A stretch of 64,000 bases of DNA from Rosenbergiella nectarea. Its GTDB lineage: Bacteria > Pseudomonadota > Gammaproteobacteria > Enterobacterales > Enterobacteriaceae. Each line of letters begins with the position of its first letter. Position 1 is the first letter of the stretch. The translations under genes and the position numbers were made by a program. Below, piece by piece: positions 1 to 11,347 of this stretch. A model generated the notes under the pieces. That model was not told where the DNA came from, did no database searches, and worked only from the letters and a program-made list of their open reading frames with translations. The stretch is taken from contig NZ_FOGC01000003.1 of NCBI RefSeq assembly GCF_900111105.1, positions 146,865 to 210,864 on the forward strand, read 5' to 3'.

Positions 1-129
1 GCCGCAGCCATCGCCCGTGCCAAGGCTAAACGTGCCGCCCAAACAGAAGAAACGGTGAGCGAGCCTGAGGCGACTTGCGCCCAACGTTCACCCCAGACAT
101 CACACCCTTCATCGGTATCAGAGGATTAA
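1..129 (+). CDS. rsxC: RnfC/RsxC, C-terminal end (partial)
   Basis: Only the last 42 codons are inside the window, in frame 1, ending with TAA at 127-129. They encode an Ala/Lys/Arg-rich stretch followed by a Ser/Pro/Glu-rich tail, which is the typical low-complexity C-terminus of enterobacterial RnfC, the peripheral NADH/4Fe-4S subunit of the Rnf (Rsx) electron-transport complex. Identity rests mainly on position: the stop codon directly abuts the ATG of rnfD, as in E. coli rsxC-rsxD. The catalytic part lies outside the window. Confidence 0.85.
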   Translation, partial: AAAIARAKAKRAAQTEETVSEPEATCAQRSPQTSHPSSVSED

Positions 130-1188
130 ATGGCTTTTCGCATCGCTAGCTCTCCCTACACTCATAACCGTCGTAGTACAAATCGTATTATGACGTTGGT
201 CTTGCTTGCAGCCATTCCAGGACTCTTTGCGCAGTGGTTTTATTTTGGTTGGGGAAATTTAATCCAAATAGCCATTGCTGCAATCGTTGCTTGGGGTTGC
301 GAAGCGGCCGTATTACGTCTTCGTAAAAAACCGGTCCTGCCAACCCTCGCGGATAACTCCGCCCTGCTCACTGCTTTTTTGCTTGGGGTAAGTATTCCCT
401 CCTTAGCACCTTGGTGGGTGATCGTAATCGGCACCGCCTTTTGTATGATTTTCGCAAAGCAGTTATATGGTGGGCTTGGACAGAACCCTTTTAACCCAGC
501 CATGGTCGGCTATGTTGTATTGCTGATCTCATTCCCCGTCCAAATGACGGGTTGGTTACCCCCTGAGGCATTGCAACACTCAACCTTAACCCTGACAGAA
601 ACCTGGCAGATGATCTTCACCGGGCATAACGCATCGGGTCTCACTCTACAGCAGTTACAAATGGGGGTCGATGGGGTCAGTCAAGCCACACCACTGGATA
701 ATTTTAAAACAGGATTGCGTGCAGGACATACTGCGCAAGACCTACTCGCGCAGCCGATTTACCATGGCATTATTGCGGGGCAAGGTTGGCAATGGATTAA
801 TATCGGTTTCCTATTGGGCGGTCTTTACTTGCTTGCGACCAAAGCCATCCGCTGGCATATCCCGGTCAGCTTTCTACTCTCCTTGGCGGTCTGCTCCGCC
901 TTAGGGTGGTTTTTCTCTCCTCACAGCTTGGTATCACCGGTTATTCACCTCTTCTCCGGCGCGACCATGTTGGGAGCGTTTTTTATTGCAACCGACCCTA
1001 TCTCTGCGTCCACAACTGATCGGGGCCGTCTACTTTACGGTGCATTGATAGGTGTGCTGGTTTGGTTAATCCGTAGCTTTGGTGGCTATCCCGATGGTGT
1101 CGCTTTCGCAGTACTGTTAGCCAATATCTGCGTGCCGCTCATCGATTATTACACTCAGCCTGCCGTATATGGCCACAATAAGGAATAG
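130..1188 (+). CDS. rsxD: RnfD/RsxD, membrane flavoprotein subunit of the Rnf complex
   Basis: 352 aa, the usual family length. It is an integral membrane protein with many hydrophobic helices (for example residues 21-60, 78-105, 125-140 and the C-terminal third). In RnfD/NqrB proteins FMN is bound covalently through phosphate to a threonine in an S-x-A-T motif; here SQATPLD places that threonine at residue 187, the position known in this family. The Rnf complex couples electron flow between NADH and ferredoxin-like carriers to ion movement; in E. coli Rsx keeps SoxR reduced. It starts one base after the rnfC stop and is followed 3 bp later by rnfG, so translational coupling is likely. Confidence 0.97.
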   Translation: MAFRIASSPYTHNRRSTNRIMTLVLLAAIPGLFAQWFYFGWGNLIQIAIAAIVAWGCEAAVLRLRKKPVLPTLADNSALLTAFLLGVSIPSLAPWWVIVIGTAFCMIFAKQLYGGLGQNPFNPAMVGYVVLLISFPVQMTGWLPPEALQHSTLTLTETWQMIFTGHNASGLTLQQLQMGVDGVSQATPLDNFKTGLRAGHTAQDLLAQPIYHGIIAGQGWQWINIGFLLGGLYLLATKAIRWHIPVSFLLSLAVCSALGWFFSPHSLVSPVIHLFSGATMLGAFFIATDPISASTTDRGRLLYGALIGVLVWLIRSFGGYPDGVAFAVLLANICVPLIDYYTQPAVYGHNKE

Positions 1189-1191
1189 CCG

Positions 1192-1824
1192 ATGATAGAC
1201 TCTATCCGTAAGAATGGTATGATTTTGGCTATCTTTGCAGCGGTAACGACTGGTGTCACCGCATTGGTCAATGAGGTAACAAAACCCACCGTCGCAAAAC
1301 AAATGGCTATACAAGAGAAGGCGTTACTCGATCAAGTTGTGCCTCCCCATCTTTATAATAACGATTTACAAAAAGAGTGTTATTGGGTGACTAACCCGGT
1401 TCTAGGGGATGATCAACAACATCCGTTTTATATTGCGCGTAAAGATGGCCAGCCGGTTGCCGCCGCGATTGAAACTGTCGCGCCGGATGGTTACTCTGGT
1501 GCGATTAGAATGCTGGTAGGGGCTGATTTCTCAGGCACAGTGCTGGGGGTACGGGTAACAGAGCATCATGAAACCCCGGGCCTAGGAGATAAGATCGAAT
1601 TGCGTATCTCGGATTGGATTACGCATTTTGCGGGCGTCAGCATTCATGGTCCACAAGATAGCCATTTCGCGGTTAAGAAAGATGGCGGTGACTTTGACCA
1701 ATTCACCGGTGCAACCATTACGCCACGTGCGGTCGTCAACGAAACCAAACGTACCACGCTCCTAATTGCCGAGTTAGGAAAAAAAATTACTACGCTACCT
1801 AAATGTGGGGATAAAGCGCCATGA
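1192..1824 (+). CDS. rsxG: RnfG/RsxG, FMN-binding subunit of the Rnf complex
   Basis: 210 aa with one N-terminal membrane anchor (about residues 8-27) and a periplasmic FMN-binding domain. The motif TGAT at 172-175 places the flavin-carrying threonine at T175, as in characterised RnfG. It transfers electrons within the Rnf/Rsx complex next to RnfD. The start ATG lies 3 bp after rnfD, and the stop overlaps the rnfE start (ATGA-type overlap at 1821-1824), typical of a translationally coupled operon. Confidence 0.97.
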   Translation: MIDSIRKNGMILAIFAAVTTGVTALVNEVTKPTVAKQMAIQEKALLDQVVPPHLYNNDLQKECYWVTNPVLGDDQQHPFYIARKDGQPVAAAIETVAPDGYSGAIRMLVGADFSGTVLGVRVTEHHETPGLGDKIELRISDWITHFAGVSIHGPQDSHFAVKKDGGDFDQFTGATITPRAVVNETKRTTLLIAELGKKITTLPKCGDKAP

Positions 1825-2525
1825 GTGAAGCGAAAGAACTGCTAATTGGTGGGTTATGGAAGAATAACTCATCTCTCGTACAATTATTAGGCCTTTGCCC
1901 GTTACTGGCCGTCACCTCGACCGCGACCAATGCCTTGGGACTTGGCTTGGCGACCACGTTAGTGTTGACACTCACCAACAGTGCGATATCGCTATCACGT
2001 CGTTGGATGCCCTCTGAAATTCGAATCCCAATCTATGTAATGATCATCGCCTCGGTGGTAAGTTGCGTGCAACAGCTGATCAATGCCTATGCCCATGGGT
2101 TATATCAGTCTCTCGGCATCTTTATCCCCCTAATTGTCACCAACTGTATCGTAGTGGGTCGTGCTGAAGCCGTGGCTTCTCGTGCAAATGTCGGCCTCTC
2201 CGCCCTCGATGGTTTTGCTATCGGTATGGGGGCAACTTGTGCCATGGTGACCTTAGGATCCATTCGAGAAATTATCGGAAATGGGACAATTTTTAACGGG
2301 GCCGATCAGCTTCTCGGGCCTTGGGCAAAAGTGCTGCGGGTTGAAGTGTTCCATTTTGACTCGCCAATGTTACTAGCCATGTTACCTCCGGGCGCTTTTA
2401 TCGGCTTAGGCATGTTGCTCGCGGCAAAATATTTAATCGATCAACGTACTAAACAAGCGAGTGCGCGCAAAGCCGCACAGCACGCCCAGGTTGCAGAGTC
2501 TACTTCGGTAGGACATGCAGGATGA
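1821..2525 (+). CDS. rsxE: RnfE/RsxE, integral membrane subunit of the Rnf complex
   Basis: 234 aa, strongly hydrophobic with about six membrane segments, matching the RnfE/NqrD family over its full length. It forms the membrane core with RnfA and RnfD. The start overlaps rnfG by 4 bp and the stop overlaps nth by 4 bp (ATGA at 2522-2525), so this operon runs without a gap from electron transport into base-excision repair, the same linkage as in E. coli rsxE-nth. Confidence 0.96.
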   Translation: MSEAKELLIGGLWKNNSSLVQLLGLCPLLAVTSTATNALGLGLATTLVLTLTNSAISLSRRWMPSEIRIPIYVMIIASVVSCVQQLINAYAHGLYQSLGIFIPLIVTNCIVVGRAEAVASRANVGLSALDGFAIGMGATCAMVTLGSIREIIGNGTIFNGADQLLGPWAKVLRVEVFHFDSPMLLAMLPPGAFIGLGMLLAAKYLIDQRTKQASARKAAQHAQVAESTSVGHAG

Positions 2526-3154
2526 ATAAGCTTAAGCGTCGGGAAATTTTAACTCGCCTGCGAGATAACGACCCGCACCCGACTACTGAGCTAGTGTTTA
2601 ACTCTCCATTCGAACTGCTGATAGCGGTATTGTTATCCGCTCAAGCCACTGATGTCAGTGTCAATAAGGCCACAGTCGGACTTTTTTCTCAGGCCCCCAC
2701 CCCGCAAGCGATGCTCAATCTCGGCGTGGAAGGGGTTAAAGAACATATCAAGACCATTGGGCTGTTTAATACTAAAGCCCTTAATGTGATAAAAACCTGC
2801 CAGATCCTTGTTGAACAGCATCAGGGGCTTGTCCCCGAAAACCGTGAAGCTCTCGAAGCACTGCCTGGCGTTGGACGCAAGACAGCAAATGTTGTGTTAA
2901 ATACTGCGTTTGGCTGGCCGACTATCGCCGTCGATACCCATATTTTCCGCGTGGCGAATCGAACAAACTTCGCGCCAGGTAAGAACGTCGATCAGGTCGA
3001 ACAACACCTTTTGAAAGTGGTTCCTGCTGAGTTTAAAGTAAACTGCCATCACTGGTTTATCTTGCATGGCCGCTATACCTGCATAGCGCGTAAACCGCGC
3101 TGCGGCGCTTGCCTAATCGAAGATCTTTGCGAATATCGTGAAAAAACCGATTAA
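2522..3154 (+). CDS. nth: Endonuclease III (DNA glycosylase/AP lyase)
   Basis: 210 aa, one residue from the E. coli length. It removes oxidised pyrimidines and cleaves abasic sites. All key residues are present: the helix-hairpin-helix motif LPGVGRKTA with catalytic K120, catalytic D138 in VDTH, and the 4Fe-4S cluster ligands C187, C194, C197 and C203. It overlaps rnfE by 4 bp. The [4Fe-4S] enzyme at the end of an electron-transfer operon is a conserved enterobacterial arrangement. Confidence 0.98.
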   Translation: MNKLKRREILTRLRDNDPHPTTELVFNSPFELLIAVLLSAQATDVSVNKATVGLFSQAPTPQAMLNLGVEGVKEHIKTIGLFNTKALNVIKTCQILVEQHQGLVPENREALEALPGVGRKTANVVLNTAFGWPTIAVDTHIFRVANRTNFAPGKNVDQVEQHLLKVVPAEFKVNCHHWFILHGRYTCIARKPRCGACLIEDLCEYREKTD

Positions 3155-3391
3155 AATATTTTCTGCTAGTTAAAATCTTTAAAGGCTATTTACTATCGTA
3201 TGTAAGCTTTATCACATTTCTTATCACTATCAGATTACTATTTAACCATATAAGAAAAACTTCTTGCCCTGACCCGAAATATCGGACACATTAGCTCCTT
3301 ACACTTTTTTACATCAATAATCTTCGTGGTTTACCCCGCGGATCACAGCAATTCCTAGCACTATTTTAGGATTGGCAACACCGAGGTTTAT

Positions 3392-4873
3392 GTGTCTACT
3401 GCAAACAAACAACATCATAATAACGAAGAGGTGAGTTTGAATGTTTTCAAACAGCCTAAAGCGTTTTACCTTATTTTTTCGATCGAACTCTGGGAACGTT
3501 TCGGATTCTATGGCTTACAAGCCATCATGGCGGTTTACCTGGTTAAACAGCTGGGCATGTCGGAATCTGACTCCATTACCCTATTCTCCTCCTTCAGCGC
3601 ATTAGTTTATGGCATGGTCGCCATTGGTGGCTGGTTGGGCGACAAAGTCCTGGGGACTAAGCGCGTCCTAACGCTAGGTGTTATCGTATTGGCCCTAGGT
3701 TATAGCTTGATAGCCTTCTCCGGCCATCAGATTGCGCTGGTCTACATTGGGATGGCGACAATTGCCGTCGGTAGTGGGCTTTTTAAAGCAAACCCGTCTT
3801 CCCTACTGTCTACCTGTTATGAGAAAGATGATCCTCGTATTGATGGTGCCTTCACCATGTTTTATATGTCGATCAATATCGGTTCTCTGGTTTCGATGAT
3901 GTTAACCCCGGTACTGGCCGCTAACTATGGCTGGAGTGCAGCGTTCTCACTGTCTGTCGTCGGTTTGATTATTACCCTGTTAAACTTCATCTTCTGCAAA
4001 GGTATGGTGAAAAACTACGGGTCTAAGCCGGATTTCGCGCCCTTACAGTGGGGCAAACTGCTTATGACCCTCGTCGGCGTCGTCATTTTGATCGCCCTAG
4101 CCACCTGGTTATTACATCATCAAGATATCGCCCGAATGGCGCTAGGGGTTATCGCTGTCGGAATCGTGTTGGTCTTTCTGAAAGAGACCCTAAAGTTAAA
4201 AGGGGCTGATCGTCGTAAGATGATTGTTGCTTTCATCATGATGCTAGAGGCGATTGTCTTTTTCGTCCTCTATATGCAAATGCCGACATCGCTAAACTTT
4301 TTTGCAATCCATAACGTTGAACATCAAATCCTAGGCTTTACTTTCCAACCTGAGCAATTCCAAGCGTTGAACCCTTTCTGGATTATGCTCGCGAGCCCAC
4401 TGTTAGCCGTGATCTATAACAAGTTAGGCGACCGCCTGCCGATGCCTTACAAGTTTTCGATCGGGATGTTCTTATGTTCCGCTGCCTTTCTCGTGTTACC
4501 ACTTGGCGCGAAAATGGCCTCAGAGCAAGGCATTGTCTCAGTTAACTGGCTGATCTTAAGTTATGCCTTACAAAGTATTGGTGAGCTGATGATCTCGGGC
4601 TTAGGTCTAGCGATGGTCGCGCAACTTGTGCCACAACGTCTGATGGGCTTTATCATGGGCTCTTGGTTCTTGACCACAGCCGGCGCAGCCATGATTGCGG
4701 GTAAAGTCGCTAACCGCATGGCTGTTCCTGAAAACGTTGTTGATCCACTGCAATCGTTACAGGTGTACAGCAATGTCTTTATGCAAATTGGACAATTTAC
4801 CCTGGGTATTGCCATTGTCATGCTACTCGTTTCGCCATTGTTACAACGCATGACACGAAACGTGAATGCCTAA
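3392..4873 (+). CDS. dtpA: Dipeptide/tripeptide:H+ symporter DtpA (TppB)
   Basis: 493 aa POT/PTR-family transporter with about 14 membrane segments. The N-terminal part carries the proton-coupling signature E-x-x-E-R-F ([11 protein letters not shown]) of peptide transporters and matches E. coli DtpA over its whole length. The start is GTG at 3392 with GAGG about 6 bases before it; no better ATG exists because the next residues STANK match the family N-terminus. It sits alone between nth and a hairpin terminator. In E. coli the gene lies in the same place and is OmpR-regulated; no OmpR site was resolved in the 237-bp upstream gap. Confidence 0.95.
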   Translation: MSTANKQHHNNEEVSLNVFKQPKAFYLIFSIELWERFGFYGLQAIMAVYLVKQLGMSESDSITLFSSFSALVYGMVAIGGWLGDKVLGTKRVLTLGVIVLALGYSLIAFSGHQIALVYIGMATIAVGSGLFKANPSSLLSTCYEKDDPRIDGAFTMFYMSINIGSLVSMMLTPVLAANYGWSAAFSLSVVGLIITLLNFIFCKGMVKNYGSKPDFAPLQWGKLLMTLVGVVILIALATWLLHHQDIARMALGVIAVGIVLVFLKETLKLKGADRRKMIVAFIMMLEAIVFFVLYMQMPTSLNFFAIHNVEHQILGFTFQPEQFQALNPFWIMLASPLLAVIYNKLGDRLPMPYKFSIGMFLCSAAFLVLPLGAKMASEQGIVSVNWLILSYALQSIGELMISGLGLAMVAQLVPQRLMGFIMGSWFLTTAGAAMIAGKVANRMAVPENVVDPLQSLQVYSNVFMQIGQFTLGIAIVMLLVSPLLQRMTRNVNA

Positions 4874-4882
4874 TAAACTCAC

Positions 4883-4903
4883 CCCGTCCTAGGACGGGTT
4901 TTT
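4883..4903 (+). terminator. Rho-independent terminator of dtpA
   Basis: A perfect palindrome CCCGTCCTAGGACGGG (4883-4898) followed by TTTTT, ten bases after the dtpA stop and just before the 3' end of the convergent uhpT. Confidence 0.85.
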
Positions 4904-4908
4904 CTTTT

Positions 4909-6306
4909 CTAGCGTGCCATTGCTCGCTTAGCAATACTGCGTATTTTCTTCTCTTCTAGAAGAGCCACCACCGCCATGATGGCGATACAGCCTATCGCCG
5001 CAGCATCTAAGGCGGCAAAGGTTCCCGCCCATCCTGTTAAACCGAAAATAGAATGGCCATCCGCAATCATCCCCAAACCCAGTTTCGCGAAACTATCCCC
5101 TATCAAATAGGCAAAGGTTCCTTTGATCCCATCCGCTGCACTGATCGCTTTTTTCGGTACGAACCCCACCGCAGCCACACCAATCAATAATTGTGGGCCA
5201 AACACCATGAAACCGAGGAAGAATAATGATGTGAGGTATACCCACTCTTCCGTAGCGCGTTGATAGATACCTAGAGTAATGATGATAAAGACTAATGCGA
5301 TACAGGCAACTAAGGCTCTTCGCCCCCGGGCCAGATCGGAGAGAAATCCCCAAAGTAAGGTCCCCACCAGGGCGCCCGCTTCAAATAAAGTAAATCCTTG
5401 AATCGCCACTTCCTTTGACAGTTTTAATTCATTATAGGCATATACGGTTGACCATTGGTCGATACCAATCCGTACCACATAAAGAAAGATATTGGCAAAG
5501 CAGAGTAACCAGATAACTTTATTTTTGAGGACATAGGTAACAAAAATTTGCCACTTAGTTAAGGTTTCATCGTCTGCCTCTTCATCCTCTTCGCTCTTAG
5601 GCTCGTCAAATAAAGCTTCAGTGTTCCCCAAACCATACGCCTCGGGGGAGTCATTACCGAAACGAAGAGCGATAAAGCCGACCATCAGCGCGATAATTGA
5701 AGGGAAAACGAACATACCAATCACGTGACCATTAAAGAAAAAGTGCGCCCCGAATAAGGCAACCCCAGCCGCGCCTGCCCCACCGAGATTGTGAGAAATA
5801 TTCCATAGACCTAAATAGGTACCGCGTTTACCGCGCGGCGTCCATTTGGTTATCGTCGAATAGCTACAGGAACCGCCAGTACTTTGAAAAAAACCACTGA
5901 GTGAATAGCAGGCCACCATCAGCCATAACGCCATGGAACCCGACCCCATGCTGGCACTGAATCCCAACATACAGAGTGCAGACAATATTAGCATTAACGG
6001 TAAGAACTGTTTGGTGTTTTTTCCGTCGGCGTAATAAGACAGTAAGGTTTTCCCTACACCGTAGGTAATCGAGAACCCCAGTCCGATAAGCCCTAGCTGC
6101 GTAAGACTCAGACCATACGTCGTGACCATATCGTTTTGCGCAATATTGAAATTTTTGCGGATCAGATACATGGTCATATAACAGATAAAAACGACGAGAT
6201 AAGATTGTATAAACGGTTTGAACCACATTTTACGACGAACGCTGGCGGGCAGATCCAGCATAGGAAGTCGTTTTTGTTTTAAAAATTGCAGCATAGTCCC
6301 ATTCAT
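4909..6306 (-). CDS. uhpT: Hexose-6-phosphate:phosphate antiporter UhpT
   Basis: 465 aa, organophosphate:Pi antiporter family of the major facilitator superfamily, 12 predicted helices. It takes up glucose-6-phosphate and similar sugar phosphates in exchange for phosphate. The sequence follows E. coli UhpT almost residue for residue (for example [15 protein letters not shown] near the start and the long conserved core including [17 protein letters not shown]). The start may instead be the ATG at 6294 (MLQFLKQ), which matches E. coli better; neither has a strong ribosome site. No uhpABC regulators accompany it, and it occupies the place of gstA in E. coli. Confidence 0.9.
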   Translation of the reverse strand: MNGTMLQFLKQKRLPMLDLPASVRRKMWFKPFIQSYLVVFICYMTMYLIRKNFNIAQNDMVTTYGLSLTQLGLIGLGFSITYGVGKTLLSYYADGKNTKQFLPLMLILSALCMLGFSASMGSGSMALWLMVACYSLSGFFQSTGGSCSYSTITKWTPRGKRGTYLGLWNISHNLGGAGAAGVALFGAHFFFNGHVIGMFVFPSIIALMVGFIALRFGNDSPEAYGLGNTEALFDEPKSEEDEEADDETLTKWQIFVTYVLKNKVIWLLCFANIFLYVVRIGIDQWSTVYAYNELKLSKEVAIQGFTLFEAGALVGTLLWGFLSDLARGRRALVACIALVFIIITLGIYQRATEEWVYLTSLFFLGFMVFGPQLLIGVAAVGFVPKKAISAADGIKGTFAYLIGDSFAKLGLGMIADGHSIFGLTGWAGTFAALDAAAIGCIAIMAVVALLEEKKIRSIAKRAMAR

Positions 6307-6383
6307 CCATGAGAGTTAGTGTGGGGGAGAGTCTAGGAGATATTCGTGTAAGATATGCTGATGTTTATCAAAGCTTGAAGAAT

Positions 6384-6412
6384 GTGACCTCTAGCCGTGA
6401 GATAGAGGTCAC
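6384..6412 (-). terminator. Hairpin after pdxY (probable terminator)
   Basis: Perfect 10-bp inverted repeat GTGACCTCTA / TAGAGGTCAC with a 9-nt loop, starting 8 bases downstream of the pdxY stop on the minus strand. The following minus-strand sequence (ATTCTTCAAGCTTT) is only moderately T-rich, so termination is likely but not certain. Confidence 0.55.
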
Positions 6413-6419
6413 ACTTTTA

Positions 6420-7289
6420 TTAGATAGTATCGATCGTTATCGCGCGGAAGTGATGGGTTGGCGTTGCTATCTCATCCTGGGCGGCCACCAATTGCAGTTC
6501 ATATTCGCCCATACTATGGGTTTTCAGCATTACCCCATACACTGCAGCGGTGATATGTTCCAACGCTTGCTCATAGCGCTTACCTTGCAACAAATTAACC
6601 AGCAGTAAGCCACTAGTAAGATCCCCTACGCCGACCGGCTGTCTCACGCCGAAATCAATTAACGGGCGCTGGATGTGTAAGGCTTCATCTTCCGTTACCA
6701 ACAACATCTCAAATTGGTCACTGCGTAGCCCAGCGCGTGACAGGTGTTTGACCAAAACGACTTTCGGTCCTTTAGCGATAAGCGAACGGCTCGCTTCAAT
6801 CGCTTCGTTAAGGTCATTTATCGTGCGGCCACTCAGCATTTCTAGTTCTAACAAGTTAGGTGCAACGATGTCGCTGGCCGGCATAGATACCTGACAATGG
6901 AACTCTGCTACGCCCGGGGCGACAATACAGCCCTTCTCGGGATGTCCCATAACGGGATCACAAAAATACCATGCGTTTGGGTTAGCCGCTTTCACTTGCT
7001 GCACAATTTCTAAGATCTTTTCACCCTGCTCGGCCGAGCCTAAATAGCCACTCAATACTGCATCACAGGTTTTTAAGCGATCAATCGCGGCGATGCCTTG
7101 AACGATATCCGTGAGATGCTCAGCGGGCATTACCGTGCCTGTCCATTGTCCATATTGGGTATGGTTGGAGAATTGAACCGTATTTAAAGGCCAGACGTTA
7201 GCGCCCATCCGACGCATAGGGAACTCAGCCGCGGCATTGCCCGCGTGACCATAAACGACATGGGATTGTATTGCTAAGATATTTTTCAT
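6420..7289 (-). CDS. pdxY: Pyridoxal kinase PdxY
   Basis: 289 aa from the ATG at 7289, the start chosen because [18 protein letters not shown] matches the family N-terminus; an open frame continues 63 bases upstream but enters the tyrS terminator. Ribokinase-superfamily enzyme that phosphorylates pyridoxal in vitamin B6 salvage. Visible motifs are [11 protein letters not shown] (substrate/Mg region) and [12 protein letters not shown], which carries the catalytic Asp of the anion hole. It follows tyrS, and pdxH lies one gene further upstream, so B6 salvage genes flank the tyrosyl-tRNA synthetase as in E. coli. Confidence 0.95.
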   Translation of the reverse strand: MKNILAIQSHVVYGHAGNAAAEFPMRRMGANVWPLNTVQFSNHTQYGQWTGTVMPAEHLTDIVQGIAAIDRLKTCDAVLSGYLGSAEQGEKILEIVQQVKAANPNAWYFCDPVMGHPEKGCIVAPGVAEFHCQVSMPASDIVAPNLLELEMLSGRTINDLNEAIEASRSLIAKGPKVVLVKHLSRAGLRSDQFEMLLVTEDEALHIQRPLIDFGVRQPVGVGDLTSGLLLVNLLQGKRYEQALEHITAAVYGVMLKTHSMGEYELQLVAAQDEIATPTHHFRAITIDTI

Positions 7290-7311
7290 GTTTGCACGTC
7301 TATTATTATCA

Positions 7312-7340
7312 ATAAAAAAAAGGCCGTTTCCGGCCCCTTT
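7312..7340 (-). terminator. Terminator between tyrS and pdxY
   Basis: On the minus strand GGCCG-GAAA-CGGCC (plus 7322-7335) is followed by a run of seven T. The GAAA tetraloop and T-run make a standard intrinsic terminator immediately after the tyrS stop; read-through would be needed to express pdxY from the tyrS promoter. Confidence 0.85.
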
Positions 7341-7342
7341 TA

Positions 7343-8617
7343 CTATGCCCAATCAATCAGGCAGTAGTGTTTTTTTCCACGACGCAATAAGGTAAATCGT
7401 CCATGTAATTTATCACTGTCTGTGAACCGATACTCAGCATCCTCTTGTTTAGCGCCATTAACCGAAACGGCTTTAGAGCTAATCATCGTCCGAGCTTGAC
7501 CACGAGAGGGTACCAATTCCGCCGAGACTAAAGCTTGTTGTAGATCAGCTTCTGCGCTAAGGCTGATAGTCGGCATGCCGTCTTGCGCTAATTGTGCAAA
7601 GTCACTGGCTGTGAGGTCGCTCAAGGTTCCTGCAAATAAGCTTTGAGTAATACGTTTCGCCGCTTCCAGCCCTGACTCACCGTGCACCATACGCGTCACT
7701 TCTTCAGCTAACACATACTGCGCACGCGGGGCTTTACCGCTTTGTTGATCTTCAGCTTCGAGTGCATTGATTTCATCAATGCTCATGAAGGTGAATAATT
7801 TTAGGAAGCGATAAACGTCGGCATCAGCCGTATTGATCCAAAATTGATAGAACTTATAAGGGCTGGTTTTAATCGGGTCTAACCACACTGCACCGCCTTC
7901 GGTTTTACCAAACTTAGTCCCATCTGACTTCGTGATCAGCGGTACCGTTAGACCAAAGACCTGGTTTTGATGCATTCTACGGGTGAGATCAATGCCTGAG
8001 GTGATATTGCCCCATTGATCTGAACCACCGATTTGTAGCGCCACGCCATATTGCTTATTTAAGCAGGCAAAGTCATAACCTTGTAACAGGTTATAGGAGA
8101 ACTCAGTATAGGAGATACCTTGGTCTTCGCGATTAAGGCGCTGTTTAACCGCTTCTTTATTGATCATTTGGTTTACAGAGAAATGCTTACCAATGTCACG
8201 TAAGAAAGTTAAAACATTCATACCACCGAACCAATCGTAATTATTGGCCGCAATAGCACTATTCTCGCCGCAATCGAATTCAAGGAAAGGCGAGACTTGG
8301 CGACGAATTTTTTCAACCCACTCTTGTACGGTATCTTCAGTATTTAATTTTCGCTCGGCCGCTTTAAAGCTTGGATCACCGATTAACCCTGTGGCACCGC
8401 CAACAAGAGCAACAGGTTTGTGACCCGCATCTTGAAAACGTTTTAGACAAAGCAGTGGCACCAAATGCCCCAGATGCAAGCTGTCTGCGGTAGGATCGAA
8501 GCCGCAATACAGTGCAATAGGCCCTTGTGCCAGTCGCTCTGATAACGCCTTTTCATCCGTTACCTGGGCGATCAGCCCTCTTTCTTGCAATTGTTGGATA
8601 AGGTTACTACTGGTCAT
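7343..8617 (-). CDS. tyrS: Tyrosyl-tRNA synthetase
   Basis: 424 aa, identical in length to E. coli TyrS, starting at the ATG at 8617 preceded by GGAG. Class I aminoacyl-tRNA synthetase charging tRNA-Tyr. HIGH-type motif HLGH at residues 48-51, KMSKS-type motif KFGKT in the middle of the protein, and a C-terminal S4-like RNA-binding domain ([18 protein letters not shown]). The longer upstream reading frame (to 8671) was rejected because the family begins at this ATG. Confidence 0.98.
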   Translation of the reverse strand: MTSSNLIQQLQERGLIAQVTDEKALSERLAQGPIALYCGFDPTADSLHLGHLVPLLCLKRFQDAGHKPVALVGGATGLIGDPSFKAAERKLNTEDTVQEWVEKIRRQVSPFLEFDCGENSAIAANNYDWFGGMNVLTFLRDIGKHFSVNQMINKEAVKQRLNREDQGISYTEFSYNLLQGYDFACLNKQYGVALQIGGSDQWGNITSGIDLTRRMHQNQVFGLTVPLITKSDGTKFGKTEGGAVWLDPIKTSPYKFYQFWINTADADVYRFLKLFTFMSIDEINALEAEDQQSGKAPRAQYVLAEEVTRMVHGESGLEAAKRITQSLFAGTLSDLTASDFAQLAQDGMPTISLSAEADLQQALVSAELVPSRGQARTMISSKAVSVNGAKQEDAEYRFTDSDKLHGRFTLLRRGKKHYCLIDWA

Positions 8618-8746
8618 TAATGACTCCACGTTGAACAGTCTGCACCTAAACTGGTACACAGTTTCCGCCACCGGCGAATAAAGTAAGCGCCATAGAATAA
8701 TTCGCTACGCACAAAGGTTCCAGCTCTGAACGCATTAATTTACGCG

Positions 8747-9406
8747 TTATGGCGCAAGGCGATCAATTTTCCAGCAATCATCCTGTTTTTGATAGATAAA
8801 TCGGTCATGGAGACGGTGCTTTCCTCCTTGCCAAAATTCAACTGCTTCGATTGTGACGCGATACCCCCCCCAAAAACTGGGAAGTGGGACCTCACCTTGC
8901 TGGAATTTTTGTTTGATTTGTTGAAAAGCTGTCTCGAGCACACTCCGCCCGGAGATGCGGCTTGATTGCTGAGAGACCCATGCACCAATTTGGCTTTCAA
9001 ATGGCCGGGAGTGAAAATAGGTCAGCACCTGCGAAACCGGAAGCTTCTCGGCACGACCAATCACCATCACTTGTCGCTCTAAAAAGTACCACGGGAAATG
9101 CAAAGAAATTCGATTATTTTCTTGTAGATGTTGGGCTTTACGACTGCCTAAATTGGTATAGAAAGTCATGCTGTTTTCATCAAGATGTTTGAGCAATACA
9201 ATACGTTGATATGGCTGTCCCTGATTATCGACCGTTGCCACACACATCGCGGTGGGATCGGGTAATTGTGCTTCACACGCCTGTTTCAACCATTGATTAA
9301 ATAATTCAATTGGCGTGTCAGGTAAATTCTCACGACGTAATCCGCCTAATGTATACTCGCGACGAATATCAGTAAGATTGGCAAAAGGATCGCTAGCGTG
9401 GCTCAT
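8747..9406 (-). CDS. pdxH: Pyridoxamine 5'-phosphate oxidase
   Basis: 219 aa, one residue longer than E. coli PdxH. FMN enzyme making pyridoxal 5'-phosphate from PNP/PMP, the last step of B6 synthesis and salvage. Conserved signatures [18 protein letters not shown], the C-terminal [13 protein letters not shown] and the exact C-terminus KIDRLAP identify it. Upstream of tyrS on the same strand; the mliC gene that neighbours it in E. coli is missing. Confidence 0.97.
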   Translation of the reverse strand: MSHASDPFANLTDIRREYTLGGLRRENLPDTPIELFNQWLKQACEAQLPDPTAMCVATVDNQGQPYQRIVLLKHLDENSMTFYTNLGSRKAQHLQENNRISLHFPWYFLERQVMVIGRAEKLPVSQVLTYFHSRPFESQIGAWVSQQSSRISGRSVLETAFQQIKQKFQQGEVPLPSFWGGYRVTIEAVEFWQGGKHRLHDRFIYQKQDDCWKIDRLAP

Positions 9407-9438
9407 GGTCTATTCACTCTCTCGCTAAAAATTAAAGA

Positions 9439-10560
9439 TTAACGCCCATCGAGGGGGTTAGCGGGGTATATCGCCCCTAACACGGTAAAATCTTTCGCGC
9501 CGGTGACCGCGGGTAAATTCCCAGGTAATCCCGATACCGTGCGATAAGCTAGCCATGAAAAGGCTAAAGCTTCCATATCGTCACTGCTAATGCCTACCTC
9601 ATCAGTCAGCGCGACCTGGATTGCCGGGACACGCGCCGAAATTTGCTGCATCAAGACGTTATTATGCCCACCGCCTCCACAGACTAGCAAGCGGTCCCAC
9701 TCACCCTGTTGTTTGATCAGATCCGTGATGCTAATTGCCGTCAAGGCTAATAATGTGGCTTGCACATTCTCTGCCGCTATCGGGCCGCAATCTGCCAGCT
9801 TATTTTCAATCCAACCGTAGTTAAAATATTCACGGCCGGTACTCTTCGGGACAGGACGTTGGAACCAAGGATCCGCCAGCATAGCGTCCAGGAGCGCTGT
9901 ATCGATCTGACCAGAGCTTGCCCACTGACCGTCTTTATCATAGGGACGCTGGTGATGATGCCATATCCAAGCGTCCATTAAGATATTCCCTGGCCCGGTA
10001 TCGAAGCCTCTTACCACTTCACCCGGTGACAGTAACGATACGTTCGCTATGCCGCCTATGTTCAAAATAACTCTTCGCTCATTGGGGTGAGTCAATAGTG
10101 CTCGGTGGAAAGCAGGAACTAATGGCGCACCTTGTCCCCCCAATGCCATATCCCGTCGGCGGAAATCGCCAACCACAGTGACGCCAGTGCGCGTAGCAAC
10201 CGTGTTATTATCGCCCAGCTGCATACTGAACGGGGCATCGCCTTGCGGTTCATGCCACACCGTTTGGCCATGACAACCAATGGCTACGATATCTCGGCGG
10301 GTCAGTCCCTCACGCGCCATTAATGCTAAGATAGCGTCACTGAATAGCCGTCCTAGGCGAGTATCGAGTTGACCTATTTGTGACAACGTCACAGACTGTC
10401 CTTGGTTAATACTGAGAATTTGTCGGCGGATCTCTAATGGCATAGGATGACAGTAACTCGCTTGTAGGGCCACGATATTCTGGTCAATGGCCGCGAGTAC
10501 TACATCAATCCCATCTAAACTTGTCCCTGACATCACGCCAATATAGCGCCCTGTGTGCAT
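9439..10560 (-). CDS. anmK: Anhydro-N-acetylmuramic acid kinase
   Basis: 373 aa (E. coli 369). Phosphorylates and opens 1,6-anhydro-MurNAc to MurNAc-6-P during cell-wall recycling. Sugar-kinase fold with the N-terminal ATP-binding loop [12 protein letters not shown] at residues 8-19, the central FDTGPGN motif, and the C-terminal [10 protein letters not shown] region. Lies 32 bp upstream of pdxH on the same strand. Confidence 0.97.
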   Translation of the reverse strand: MHTGRYIGVMSGTSLDGIDVVLAAIDQNIVALQASYCHPMPLEIRRQILSINQGQSVTLSQIGQLDTRLGRLFSDAILALMAREGLTRRDIVAIGCHGQTVWHEPQGDAPFSMQLGDNNTVATRTGVTVVGDFRRRDMALGGQGAPLVPAFHRALLTHPNERRVILNIGGIANVSLLSPGEVVRGFDTGPGNILMDAWIWHHHQRPYDKDGQWASSGQIDTALLDAMLADPWFQRPVPKSTGREYFNYGWIENKLADCGPIAAENVQATLLALTAISITDLIKQQGEWDRLLVCGGGGHNNVLMQQISARVPAIQVALTDEVGISSDDMEALAFSWLAYRTVSGLPGNLPAVTGAKDFTVLGAIYPANPLDGR

Positions 10561-10770
10561 ATGACCACTCCCCTAAAAATCGGATCTGTTTTCACCTGTA
10601 ACTCATATAAGCAAAATCGTTGCAACATATTGAGTTATCGTTAAGGTTGAATCGGTACACTCTAGGCTATATAACGAGTCTAGAATCATCTTTTAAGATT
10701 GTACTATACTTAAATCGAATTCTAATGCTTGCATCGTTGATTATGCACTCACTATTGAAAGGAGTTTCAA

Positions 10771-11250
10771 ATGTTAAAACGGTTTTCAACTGTTGCCGCA
10801 GCAATGACTGTTGCGATGAGCCTAACAGGATGTGTGAACGACAATTCTTTGTCTGGGGATGTGTACTCTGCTAACGAGGCTAAGCAAGTACAAAACGTCA
10901 CCTACGGTACGCTGGTTTCTGTTCGTCCCGTTAAAATCCAAGGTGGCGACGACAGCAATGCCATCGGTGCTATTGGCGGTGCAGTACTCGGCGGGTTCTT
11001 AGGTAATGCTATCGGTGGTGGCGCGGGAAGAAGCCTAGCGACAGCCGGCGGTGCGGTCCTCGGTGGTGTTGCAGGTCAAGGTGTCCAAGGTGCAGTGAAT
11101 ACTTCAAATGGTGTTGAACTCGAGATCCGCAAGGACGATGGCAATACTATTATGGTTGTTCAAAAACAAGCTGCGACCCGTTACTCACCTGGCCAACGTG
11201 TAGCAATCGCTACCAATGGCAGCCAAGTGACGGTTTCACCACGTCGATAA
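10771..11250 (+). CDS. slyB: Outer membrane lipoprotein SlyB
   Basis: 159 aa. Lipoprotein signal peptide with lipobox LTGC (acylated C21), followed by a glycine-zipper region (GAIGGAVLGGFLGN and similar, about residues 70-110) and a C-terminal SH3-like part ending in SQVTVSPR. In E. coli SlyB is a PhoPQ-regulated peptidoglycan-associated lipoprotein that stabilises outer-membrane proteins under stress. GGAG lies 8 bases before the start. Convergent with slyA. Confidence 0.97.
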   Translation: MLKRFSTVAAAMTVAMSLTGCVNDNSLSGDVYSANEAKQVQNVTYGTLVSVRPVKIQGGDDSNAIGAIGGAVLGGFLGNAIGGGAGRSLATAGGAVLGGVAGQGVQGAVNTSNGVELEIRKDDGNTIMVVQKQAATRYSPGQRVAIATNGSQVTVSPRR

Positions 11251-11277
11251 GTGATTAAACCGCTTTTTCCTTACATG

Positions 11278-11298
11278 CCCCTCTTATGAGGGGTTTTT
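11278..11298 (+). terminator. Terminator of slyB
   Basis: CCCCTC-TTAT-GAGGGG followed by TTTTT, 27 bases after the slyB stop and before the convergent slyA. Confidence 0.9.
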
Positions 11299-11347
11299 AA
11301 TTTGTCGATAGCAAAAAGAGTTGAACACCTCTCTATGCGTTTACTTT

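Noticed and set aside
6309-6608. 99-codon plus-strand frame over the pdxY/uhpT junction
   Set aside because: Antisense to the 3' part of pdxY and the hairpin; no ribosome site and no protein-like content.
8740-9000. 86-codon minus-strand frame within pdxH
   Set aside because: Shadow of pdxH in another frame on the same strand.
10620-10874. 84-codon plus-strand frame before and into slyB
   Set aside because: Overlaps the slyB signal peptide in another frame; the slyB frame has the ribosome site and lipobox.
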